NCBI GenBank assembly: GCA_046155895.1
Contig: JBJXFB010000059.1
Span: forward strand, 1-64,000
Reading direction: 5' to 3'
Origin: DASYPQ01 sp046155895
GTDB taxonomy: Bacteria > Planctomycetota > UBA1135 > GCA-002686595
Length of the DNA stretch: 64,000 nt
A program made the translations under genes and the position numbers. The notes beneath the pieces were generated by a model. That model saw only the letters and a list, made by a program, of their open reading frames with translations. It was not told where the DNA came from and searched no databases. Shown here piece after piece: positions 24,798 to 32,044 of this stretch; positions within the stretch are counted from its first letter, which is position 1, and each line of letters starts with the position of its first letter.

Positions 24798-26126
24798 TCA
24801 GGAGCCGCGCGCGGCGCGCTGGAGGAGCTTGCCCGCGAGCTCGCGCGACTTGATCACGCACTGATCGGAGTTGTCATACTCGAAGCGTCCGAATCGCCCG
24901 AGCGGGACGATTCCCTGCTGCTCCATCCAGCCCAACGCGGCCCGCCGGCGCGCCGCGTACTGGTGATCGAAGACGACGTAGGCGTGGCGGACGCTCGTGC
25001 GGTCGTGGAAGAGGACCTCTCCGGGCTGGATCAGGCCCGCGCGCTCGAGGCCCGCGATGACTTCCTCCTCGAGCCGGGTCCCCGGCACGGGCGCTTCTCC
25101 CGGGAGCGTCACCTCGCACAGGAACGACGACTTGCCCTGCGGCGCGTTGTGGGGCGAGTAGTTCGACATGTACGTCACCCGATTCGTCGGTCCCTGCACG
25201 TCGTGCGGGAGATAGACCCACGAGAGATCGGGGTGCTCGGCGCGATCGAGCGCGAGCAGCACGCACACGAGGCCGTTGTACTCGAGCCCCGTCATCGCCG
25301 AGGCGACGTCGTGCGGCATGTCGCGCAGGATCTTCGGCAGGTCGGTCAGCGGCAGCGTGCTCACGACCTCGTCGAAGGACTCGCCGTCGACGCGCCATTG
25401 CGAGCCGGAACGGACGAGCTCCGTGACCGGCGTCGAGAGCCGCACGCGCGAGAGCAGCGTCTTCGCGATCCCGTCCGTGATCGCCTGGAACCCGCCGCGT
25501 TGGGGGTAGAAGAAGATCGCCTGGTGCGTGTACCCCTCGGTGCGAATCCCCACGGAGGCGCGCAGGACGTCGTCGATCGGGGCGTCGGGAACGCGCCCGG
25601 CGACCCAGTCGCTCGTCAGGTGCGCGAGGTCGCGCTTCCAGACCTTCGTGTTGTAGGGGTCCATGAAGTGGTCGGCGATTCCGGCGCCGAAGCGCCAGCG
25701 CACCCACGCCCCGAATTCGCTCGGCGCCGACGATCCGTCGACCTGCCGCCGGTGCCAGGCGTCCACGTAGCCGCGCAGGCAATCGAAGTTGGCTTGCGGA
25801 GGCAGGTCGCCGAGGCCGTTCTCGAAGGGGTAGTTCACCCAGCGATCCTCGAAGCGGATCCGCGTGTGCCGGTCGCGGCGGACGAAGGCCTTCTCGCCCC
25901 CTGCGCAGTCCTTCATCCACTGCATCGCCGCCGCGTCCTTGCTGTACAGGATGTGGCCGCCGGCGACGTCGTAGGTGAAGCCATCGACGGTCTTGCTGCG
26001 GCACAGGCCTCCGACCTCGCCCGAGGCCTCGAAGATGTGGATCGACGCCGGGTCGAAGCCGCCTTCGACGAGGAAGCGCGCGAGCGACAGGCCGGACACG
26101 CCGGCGCCCAGGATGGCGATCTTCAA
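24798..26126 (-). CDS. FAD-dependent amine oxidoreductase (UDP-galactopyranose mutase/PPOX-like)
   Basis: A 442-residue FAD flavoprotein. The dinucleotide-binding motif is IAILGAGVSGLSLARFL at the very N-terminus, followed by the second FAD motif EVGGLCRS. DVAGGHILYS and WVNYPFENGLGDLP resemble UDP-galactopyranose mutase and related NAD(P)-binding amine oxidoreductases linked to surface sugars. FGRFEYDNSDQCVIKSRELA is the C-terminal FAD-contact segment. The start appears to be TTG (26126), since no ATG or GTG lies between it and the upstream stop. It probably belongs to the lgt-RNase HII-like transcription unit. The substrate is uncertain: a sugar mutase or a carotenoid/porphyrin oxidase. Confidence 0.8.
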   Translation of the reverse strand: MKIAILGAGVSGLSLARFLVEGGFDPASIHIFEASGEVGGLCRSKTVDGFTYDVAGGHILYSKDAAAMQWMKDCAGGEKAFVRRDRHTRIRFEDRWVNYPFENGLGDLPPQANFDCLRGYVDAWHRRQVDGSSAPSEFGAWVRWRFGAGIADHFMDPYNTKVWKRDLAHLTSDWVAGRVPDAPIDDVLRASVGIRTEGYTHQAIFFYPQRGGFQAITDGIAKTLLSRVRLSTPVTELVRSGSQWRVDGESFDEVVSTLPLTDLPKILRDMPHDVASAMTGLEYNGLVCVLLALDRAEHPDLSWVYLPHDVQGPTNRVTYMSNYSPHNAPQGKSSFLCEVTLPGEAPVPGTRLEEEVIAGLERAGLIQPGEVLFHDRTSVRHAYVVFDHQYAARRRAALGWMEQQGIVPLGRFGRFEYDNSDQCVIKSRELAGKLLQRAARGS

Positions 26127-26173
26127 GGCTCTTCTCGGATGGCGGCGGCGGGGAAAGCGTACCTCGTGGCGGG

Positions 26174-27226
26174 CTATCGAGCGCGCAAGAGCTCGGAGTC
26201 GCGCAGGCCCGCCGCAGCGAGCGCCGACCGCGCCTCGGCGAGCCACCGGCGCCCGTCGTTCACGTAGCCCGCGGTCGCGCGCAGTCCAGGCTGCAGGGAC
26301 AGGAAGTACGAGTTGAAGCCGCGCATGCACGTCTCGCGGGCGTGCTTGGCGAGGCAGGAGGCGAGGGCGACCGGGAGCGACGCGCTCTCCGCGCGCTCGG
26401 CGAAGACGATGCGCATCCAGCGGGCGCCCGAGGATCCGGACTCGGTCACGCGGTACTCGGAGCGGCTGCCCTCCTCGTCGACGGTCGTGACGGTCGCGTG
26501 GGGGAAGGTCTCGCGGAGCAGCGGCCCGTAACGCATCCGCCCGCCGTGGCGGTCGACGAGGAGGTCGAGCCCCTCGGGCGCGTGATCGTCCCAGAGGAGC
26601 CGCAGGATGCCCGCGGAGAGGTCCCAGTGCGTGCGGCTCTTGTTGTCGGTGCGCTCGAGGGACGCGTTCAGCTCCGCCACCGGCACGATGCGGGTCCCCG
26701 CGGCGACGATCTCGACCTGCCGGGCTCGCGCAGCCTCCTCCAGCATCTCCACGGCGCGCTCGAGCCGCTCCACGGAGACGAACAGCGGGAGGCGGTCGGG
26801 GAGGAAGGCGATCCAGCGCTCCTCGAGGAGGCGGCCCGAGCCGCGCAAGGCCGCCGGGATCCGGTGGAGGAGCTCGATCCCGCTGGACGGGGCTCGTCTC
26901 GTAGCCGCGGCCAACGCCAGGAAGGCGAGAGCGCACGTTTCGAGCCGCGCCTCTCCTCTCGGCGTGCGATCGAAGAGCACCTTCGAGTCCGCGACGGCGA
27001 TCCGGTTCCCGTCGCATTCCTCCGGCGTCCGCGCGACGGCGGTCTCCAGCGCGCTCCAGAGGTCGACGTCCGGATCGGGCACCCGGAACACCGCGAATCC
27101 GATCGTCAGCGGACCGAGGAGGGGGCCGAGCCCGGCTTCGTCGATGCCCCCGACGAACCGTGCGGGCGAGCCGACGGCCTCCCGAGGGAAGGGAAGCGAG
27201 CTCCCGACTGTTCGTCGCCGGCTCAT
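26174..27226 (-). CDS. Ribonuclease HII-like protein
   Basis: A 350-residue divergent relative of RNase HII. GGIDEAGLGPLLGPLTIG corresponds to the catalytic GIDEAGRGP motif (the Asp-Glu pair), VADSKVLFD to the DSK motif, LLVDRHGGRM to the third acidic residue, and LAKHARETCM to the AKxxRD helix. It is about 150 residues longer than E. coli RnhB because of insertions between these motifs, and the Arg of GxGRGP is Leu here. It may cut RNA in RNA/DNA hybrids, or the family may have drifted to another nucleic acid. The ATG overlaps the lgt stop by 4 bp. No other RNase H is visible in the window. Confidence 0.7.
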   Translation of the reverse strand: MSRRRTVGSSLPFPREAVGSPARFVGGIDEAGLGPLLGPLTIGFAVFRVPDPDVDLWSALETAVARTPEECDGNRIAVADSKVLFDRTPRGEARLETCALAFLALAAATRRAPSSGIELLHRIPAALRGSGRLLEERWIAFLPDRLPLFVSVERLERAVEMLEEAARARQVEIVAAGTRIVPVAELNASLERTDNKSRTHWDLSAGILRLLWDDHAPEGLDLLVDRHGGRMRYGPLLRETFPHATVTTVDEEGSRSEYRVTESGSSGARWMRIVFAERAESASLPVALASCLAKHARETCMRGFNSYFLSLQPGLRATAGYVNDGRRWLAEARSALAAAGLRDSELLRAR

Positions 27227-28083
27227 CGGGACGCGGGAGCGGGATCGCGGCGTCCGCGGTTCACGACGAGGAGGACGATCAGGACGAGCCCCATGACGAG
27301 CGAGACGATTTGCGACGTCGAGACGGTCCCGCCGAACCACACTCCGCGCACCTCGTCGCCCCGGAACGCCTCGACGATCGAACGCAGCACCGCGTAGGTC
27401 AGGAGTCCCCAGAGCGCGACCTGGCCGGCGTAGCGCCGGTGCTTCAGGACCTGCCAGGCGACGAAGGCGACGATCAGCGCCTTGATGCTCATCCAAGCCT
27501 GCGTCGCCCAGAGCACCTGGCCGGCGTTCTCGATCCCGAAGAGGCTCCCCTCGGGCAGGACCTCCGGCACGCGCAGCGTGATCGGGAAAGGCAGATTCTC
27601 GAACCGCTCGGGCACGACCTGCCCGTAGTCGTCGCCGACGAGCAGACAGCCCACGCGGCCGATCGCCTGTCCGATGAAACCGCCCACCATGCCGAGGTCG
27701 AAGGCGTGCAGGACGCGGATCTTCTCTCGGCGGGCGCACCAGGTCCCGGCGACGATCGCGCCGAACATTCCCCCGTACATCACGAGGCCGCCCTGCCAAA
27801 CGGCGAAGATCGACATCGGCGAGGAGCGGAACTCCTGCCCGACGGGGGATCCGCGAGCCATCTCGACGATCACGTACATGAGGCGGGCGCCGATCACGAC
27901 GCCGACGAGCACCCACACCGTGATCCTCGAGAACCGCGCGGGGTCTCCCTTCGGATCGTCGCCGCGCGTTTCCGCGAGCCGGCCGAGGATCCACGAGCCG
28001 ACCAGGAACCCGACCGCCAGCATCACGCCGAAGCTCCGGACCGGGAAGTCGAGGCCCGGGATCTTGAAGAGGATCGGATGCAT
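27223..28083 (-). CDS. lgt: Prolipoprotein diacylglyceryl transferase Lgt
   Basis: A 286-residue inner-membrane enzyme that attaches diacylglycerol to the lipobox cysteine of prolipoproteins. Seven hydrophobic segments are visible. The Lgt signature lies in VWQGGLVMYGGMFGAIVAGT and GQAIGRVGCLLVGDDYG (conserved Arg and Gly), and LLTYAVLRSIVEAFRGDEVRG carries the late catalytic Arg/Glu residues. It serves the lipoproteins in this window (10318, 22117). TACAAT on the minus strand (28103-28108) is a good -10, 19 nt before the ATG. The 3' end overlaps the RNase HII-like gene. Confidence 0.93.
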   Translation of the reverse strand: MHPILFKIPGLDFPVRSFGVMLAVGFLVGSWILGRLAETRGDDPKGDPARFSRITVWVLVGVVIGARLMYVIVEMARGSPVGQEFRSSPMSIFAVWQGGLVMYGGMFGAIVAGTWCARREKIRVLHAFDLGMVGGFIGQAIGRVGCLLVGDDYGQVVPERFENLPFPITLRVPEVLPEGSLFGIENAGQVLWATQAWMSIKALIVAFVAWQVLKHRRYAGQVALWGLLTYAVLRSIVEAFRGDEVRGVWFGGTVSTSQIVSLVMGLVLIVLLVVNRGRRDPAPASR

Positions 28084-28278
28084 CGAGTGCGATCGCGGGC
28101 GGATTGTAGGGAGCGCCAGGAGCCGACAGGAAGCCTGCACCGTGGTTCGCGCGGGATTCCCTCGCGCGCTTGCCACGCGAGATCCACTCGATATCCTCTC
28201 CGGCCCAGCTACCCCGCGATGGGTCGGCAGGGACGTTCCATTCGTCCCCCTGAAGAGTTCCCGAAAGGGCGAGGTCCG

Positions 28279-29136
28279 ATGAGCGACGCCGAAGTGAAGA
28301 AGCTCCCGAACGCGAAGGTCTTCGTCGAAGGCCGTTACCGGAAGCTCTGCCGCGACCTGCCGCAGACCGTCTTCTTCTGCCCGGTGTGCAAGGGCCACCC
28401 CCGCAGGCGTCGCGGCTGCGAGCGCTGCGAGGGATTCGGCAAGCTGACGCGCGACTCGGTGCAGGAACTCGTCGGCTGGGTCGCCGGCAGCGCCTTCAAG
28501 ACGCGCAAGAACAAGTTCCACGGCGCGGGCCGCGAGGACATCGACGTGCGCATGCTGGGCGACGGACGCCCGTTCGTGCTCGAGATGGTGAACCCCAAGT
28601 GCCTCGACGTCGATCTCGCGGCCCTCGAGGCGGAGATCAACCGGCGGAACGAGGGCCGGCTCGAGGTGCGCGGGCTCCACTGGACCGAGAAGAACCGCGT
28701 GCGGGTGATCAAGGAGACTCCGCACGCGAAGGAGTACGAGGCCCGCGTGGAGATCGACGGCGATCCCTCGCCGGCGACGATCGCGGGAATCCGTGGCCGC
28801 CGCTTCGCCGTCACGCAGCAGACGCCGGCCCGGGTCGCGCACCGGCGCGCCGACAAGGCTCGCGAGCGCTGGGTCGAGTTCGTGGACTTCGAGCGCGTCA
28901 CGGACGCGCCGGCCGTAGCCGGGAAGACGACCTGGCTCGTCCGCATCCGCACGGAGCACGGCACCTACGTCAAGGAAGCCGTCAACGGCGAATCGGGCGC
29001 GACGAAACCCTCGCTCGCCGAGCTGCTCGAGCTCCCGTGCCGCTGCGTCGAGCTCGACGTCGTGGCGATCCTCGACGTCGAGGGCAAGGCCGAGGAGATC
29101 CCGCGCGCCCCGGCGGTGTTCGGCGAGAACGTCTGA
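28279..29136 (+). CDS. pus10: tRNA pseudouridine synthase Pus10 (archaeal/eukaryotic type)
   Basis: A 285-residue pseudouridine synthase of the Pus10 family, known from Archaea and eukaryotes, where it makes pseudouridine 54/55 in tRNA. Cys34 and Cys37 in CPVC with Cys47 and Cys50 in CERC form the zinc motif. FHGAGREDIDVRMLGDGRPF (residues 80-99) is the family signature, with Asp87 as the predicted catalytic residue. HRRADKARERWVEF, GTYVKEAVNGESG and KPSLAELL are further Pus10 motifs. The N-terminal THUMP-containing domain of archaeal Pus10 is missing, so tRNA recognition must differ. It is a single gene, divergent from lgt. Its presence in a bacterial gene context suggests ancient transfer. 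Confidence 0.88.
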   Translation: MSDAEVKKLPNAKVFVEGRYRKLCRDLPQTVFFCPVCKGHPRRRRGCERCEGFGKLTRDSVQELVGWVAGSAFKTRKNKFHGAGREDIDVRMLGDGRPFVLEMVNPKCLDVDLAALEAEINRRNEGRLEVRGLHWTEKNRVRVIKETPHAKEYEARVEIDGDPSPATIAGIRGRRFAVTQQTPARVAHRRADKARERWVEFVDFERVTDAPAVAGKTTWLVRIRTEHGTYVKEAVNGESGATKPSLAELLELPCRCVELDVVAILDVEGKAEEIPRAPAVFGENV

Positions 29137-29151
29137 GGCCCTAGGCGCGCC

Positions 29152-29631
29152 TCAAACGAGGACGCCGAGGATTTCGGTCTCGAAGACCAGCTCGCGCTCG
29201 ACGAAGCCCTGGGCGGCGTACTGGAACATGCGGCTGCGCAGACGCTCCGGCCGGGCGACGAAGATCATGCGGCAGTCGGGCTGGACGATGCCGCGGAAGC
29301 GCGTCGCGTTCATCCCGCCGAATCCGAGGAAGCTCCCCTCGGGGAGCGACTGCTTGCGCAGGTAGTCGTACGAGCAGAGTTGCGCGGCCGCCTCGCACAT
29401 GAGCGCTCCCGGGAAGATCGGACGGCCGGGGATGTGGTCCGCCGCCCACCAGTCGGAGGCTCGGATCTCCTTGAAACCGACGATGAGGCCCTTGTCCCCG
29501 TCGACGTGCAGGATCCCGTCGAGGAGCGCGAACCGGCCGCGCTGCCGGATCTTCGCCAGCACGTCCTCGCGCGAAGCGAGTACGGTCGCGACATCGACCT
29601 TCTCGAAGTCGATCAAGGGCTCGGAAGGCAT
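29152..29631 (-). CDS. 3-hydroxyacyl-ACP dehydratase, FabZ-like
   Basis: A 159-residue hot-dog fold dehydratase. ADHIPGRPIFPGALMCEAAA is the FabZ/FabA active-site segment, with the catalytic His in HIPG and the Glu in CEA. It would dehydrate 3-hydroxyacyl-ACP in fatty-acid or a related lipid pathway. The final GFVERELVFETEILGVLV forms the last strand. The ATG at 29631 was chosen; longer in-frame starts are poor. TAGACT on the minus strand lies 16 nt upstream. It converges with pus10, 15 bp apart. No acyl carrier protein or other fab gene is near, so it may serve a specialised lipid. Confidence 0.85.
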   Translation of the reverse strand: MPSEPLIDFEKVDVATVLASREDVLAKIRQRGRFALLDGILHVDGDKGLIVGFKEIRASDWWAADHIPGRPIFPGALMCEAAAQLCSYDYLRKQSLPEGSFLGFGGMNATRFRGIVQPDCRMIFVARPERLRSRMFQYAAQGFVERELVFETEILGVLV

Positions 29632-29708
29632 GGTGCGAAGGCCGAGCAGTCTAGGGACGCCCGGGGGCGATGCAACCGCCGCGCGAGGCAACCGCTAGCA
29701 TGACGCGC

Positions 29709-30899
29709 ATGAGCCCTTCCCGACCCGCGGCCTCGATGCGACCCGCGACCGCCTGCGTCCACGCGGGGCACCGAGCCGACGCGCGCACGCGCGACATCGT
29801 GGCGCCGATCTCCCAGAGCGCGACGTTCCTTCTCGACGACCAGGCCTACGCGAAGATGCTGGGCGGCCGGGTGGAGGAGGCCCTGATCTACTCGCGCATC
29901 AGGAATCCGACGCTCGACGTCGTGCAGCGCCGCCTGGCCGCGCTGGACGGCGCAGAGGCCTGCCTCGTCTTCGCCTCGGGGATGGCTGCGATCCACTCGG
30001 TCGCGATGTCGCTTTTGAAGCCCGGCGACCGCATCGTCGCCCACCGCGACCTCTACGGGTCGACCTGGGATCTGTTCCTCAACTTCCTCGCGCCGCTCGG
30101 GATCGAAACGGTGCTCGCCGACCTCGACGACGAGGAGACGCGCGCGCGCGCGCTCGCGAAGGGCGCGGCCATGGTGTACTGCGAGAGCATCTCCAACCCG
30201 ACGATGACCGTCGCGGACGTACCGGCGATCGCGAAAGCCGCCCGCGCCGCCGGTGCGCGGCTCGTCGTCGATGCGACCTTCGCGACGCCGATCCTCCAGA
30301 GGCCGCTCGAGCTGGGCGCCGACGTCGTGCTCCATTCGGCCACGAAGTACCTGGGCGGGCACTCCGACCTGATCGGCGGAGCCGCTTGCGGCAGCGCGGA
30401 GATCCTGCGCGGCGCGTTCCGGTGGCTGCAGCTGGGGGGCGGCTGCATGGATCCGCACGCAGCCTTCCTCCTCGACCGCGGGATCAAGACCCTGCCGCTG
30501 CGCATGCGCGCGCACGTCGAGAATGCAGGCCGCCTCGCGGCGCGGCTCGTCGAGCATCCCCGCGTGCTCTCGGTCCTCTACCCGGGTCTTCCGGGCCATC
30601 GCAGCTACGCCCGCGCGAAGTCCCTGCTCGCTGCGCCGGGAGGGATGCTCTCCTTCGTCGTCGAGGGAGGCGACGCCTCCGCGCTCCGCTTCGTGCGAGG
30701 TCTGGAGCTCGCGCTCGAGGCGTCGAGCCTGGGAGGGGTCGAGACCCTCGTCAGCCTGCCCTTCAACACGTCGCACGTGAAGCTGTCGCCGGCCGAGCGC
30801 TCGTCCGCGGGCATCCCACCCGGTCTCGTGCGCGTATCGGTGGGGATCGAGGACGCCGACGACCTGATCGCGGACTTCGTGCGCGCCCTGGACGCGTGA
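29709..30899 (+). CDS. Trans-sulfuration family PLP-dependent enzyme
   Basis: A 396-residue fold-type I PLP enzyme of the Cys/Met metabolism family (cystathionine gamma-synthase, gamma- or beta-lyase, methionine gamma-lyase). IYSRIRNPTLDVVQRRLAAL and FASGMAAI are N-terminal signatures. YCESISNPTMTVADVPAIA and VVDATFATP precede the PLP lysine in SATKYLGGHSDLIGG. SLGGVETLVSLP and SAGIPPGLVRVSVGIED complete the pattern. Which reaction it catalyses cannot be decided. TAGCAT ends 7 nt before the ATG at 29709; an ATG at 29700 is also in frame but overlaps that hexamer. Confidence 0.9.
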   Translation: MSPSRPAASMRPATACVHAGHRADARTRDIVAPISQSATFLLDDQAYAKMLGGRVEEALIYSRIRNPTLDVVQRRLAALDGAEACLVFASGMAAIHSVAMSLLKPGDRIVAHRDLYGSTWDLFLNFLAPLGIETVLADLDDEETRARALAKGAAMVYCESISNPTMTVADVPAIAKAARAAGARLVVDATFATPILQRPLELGADVVLHSATKYLGGHSDLIGGAACGSAEILRGAFRWLQLGGGCMDPHAAFLLDRGIKTLPLRMRAHVENAGRLAARLVEHPRVLSVLYPGLPGHRSYARAKSLLAAPGGMLSFVVEGGDASALRFVRGLELALEASSLGGVETLVSLPFNTSHVKLSPAERSSAGIPPGLVRVSVGIEDADDLIADFVRALDA

Positions 30900-30900
30900 G

Positions 30901-32013
30901 CTACCGCGGGGTCTTCCGCTCGCGGACCAGGAGCTGCATCTCGAGCTCCTGGCCCGCGGCGAGTTCGAACGACGCGTGTCCTTCGAGTCCCTCCTCGCTC
31001 GTCGCGTCGAGGAGGTAGCGGCCCGGAAGCACGTGCCGAACGGTAGCGCGCCCGCGGTGATCGGCGAAGGCGTCGACCGAGCTCCCGGAAGTGTTGGAGC
31101 CGCTGATGCGGGCGCGCGGCTGCGGGCGCAAGTTCAGGTCGACGACGATCAGATTCAAGGTCCCGGTCGCCGGCAGCGTGCGCGTCGGGAACCGAAGCGA
31201 GGGCGCCTTGAACGTGAAACGCTCGGGCGGGAGCAGCGGCGCTTCCGCTCGGCCGAAGAGGAGCTCGTACTCGCCGTCCTGGACGTCGCGGAAGACGAAG
31301 CCGCCGGCAGCGTCCGTCGTGAGGTTCCTCCGGCTGCGCGTCTGGATGGACTCGAGGGTCACGTCCAGGCCATCCGCGGGCCGACCCGAAGCGTCGATCA
31401 CGCCGCCGTCGAGGAAGCCGCCCGAGCGGAGCGCGAGGGTGACGAACTGGTCCGAGGATCCTCGCACGAGGAGGACGTTCGCGGGCAGATCGTTCAGGCC
31501 GGGGGCGACGGCCCGGACGAGGTAGCCACCCAGGGGGAGGTCGGCAGCCCGGAAAGTCGTCTCCCCGTGCTCGAACTCGATCCGTCGCGCCTCGGCCTTC
31601 TCGCGGCCCTCGAGCCAGGGGTGGGGTTCGAGGAAGAGAGTCCAGCGCTCGGGCATCGCCGCGCCGCCCTGCGCGACGACCTCGCCGCGGATGACGCCCC
31701 GGCCTTCGAACCGTTCCGGACCCGGCTTCGGAACGGCGCCAGGATCCGTGTTTCGCGCGGGCACGGCCGCATCGCCCGCGGCGCCGGCCGACAGCGCGAA
31801 CGTTCCTTCCGGATCGGCGGGCGGCGCGCTCTCCGGTGGCGCCGTCGGAGCGGGCGAGGGAATCCGCGGACCCGACCGCGCCGTCCAGAGGACGATCCCG
31901 AGCGCCAGCGCGAGCGCGACGACGAGGAGGAGCAGGACGGACGTTCGCCCGGAGGTTGACACCTCGCGGCGCGACTGCCTACGCTCCAGCATCGTTCGCG
32001 CTCCCAATCCCAT
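30901..32013 (-). CDS. Membrane-anchored carboxypeptidase-regulatory-like domain protein
   Basis: A 370-residue protein with a short cytoplasmic head, one transmembrane helix (VLLLLVVALALALGIVLW, about residues 27-45), a Pro/Ala/Ser-rich linker, and two or three beta-sandwich repeats of the CarboxypepD_reg/transthyretin-like type (for example GGGFLDGGVIDASGRPADG-like and LTTDAAGGFVFRDVQDGEYE). Such repeats bind or space other proteins outside the cell. No catalytic motif. ATG 32013 is supported by TAGGAT on the minus strand, ending 8 nt upstream; a second ATG at 31992 is possible. It is divergent from the phosphodiesterase gene, with about 30 bp between. Confidence 0.7.
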   Translation of the reverse strand: MGLGARTMLERRQSRREVSTSGRTSVLLLLVVALALALGIVLWTARSGPRIPSPAPTAPPESAPPADPEGTFALSAGAAGDAAVPARNTDPGAVPKPGPERFEGRGVIRGEVVAQGGAAMPERWTLFLEPHPWLEGREKAEARRIEFEHGETTFRAADLPLGGYLVRAVAPGLNDLPANVLLVRGSSDQFVTLALRSGGFLDGGVIDASGRPADGLDVTLESIQTRSRRNLTTDAAGGFVFRDVQDGEYELLFGRAEAPLLPPERFTFKAPSLRFPTRTLPATGTLNLIVVDLNLRPQPRARISGSNTSGSSVDAFADHRGRATVRHVLPGRYLLDATSEEGLEGHASFELAAGQELEMQLLVRERKTPR

Positions 32014-32044
32014 TGCGGCTGATCCTAGCCCGCGCCCAACGGCG

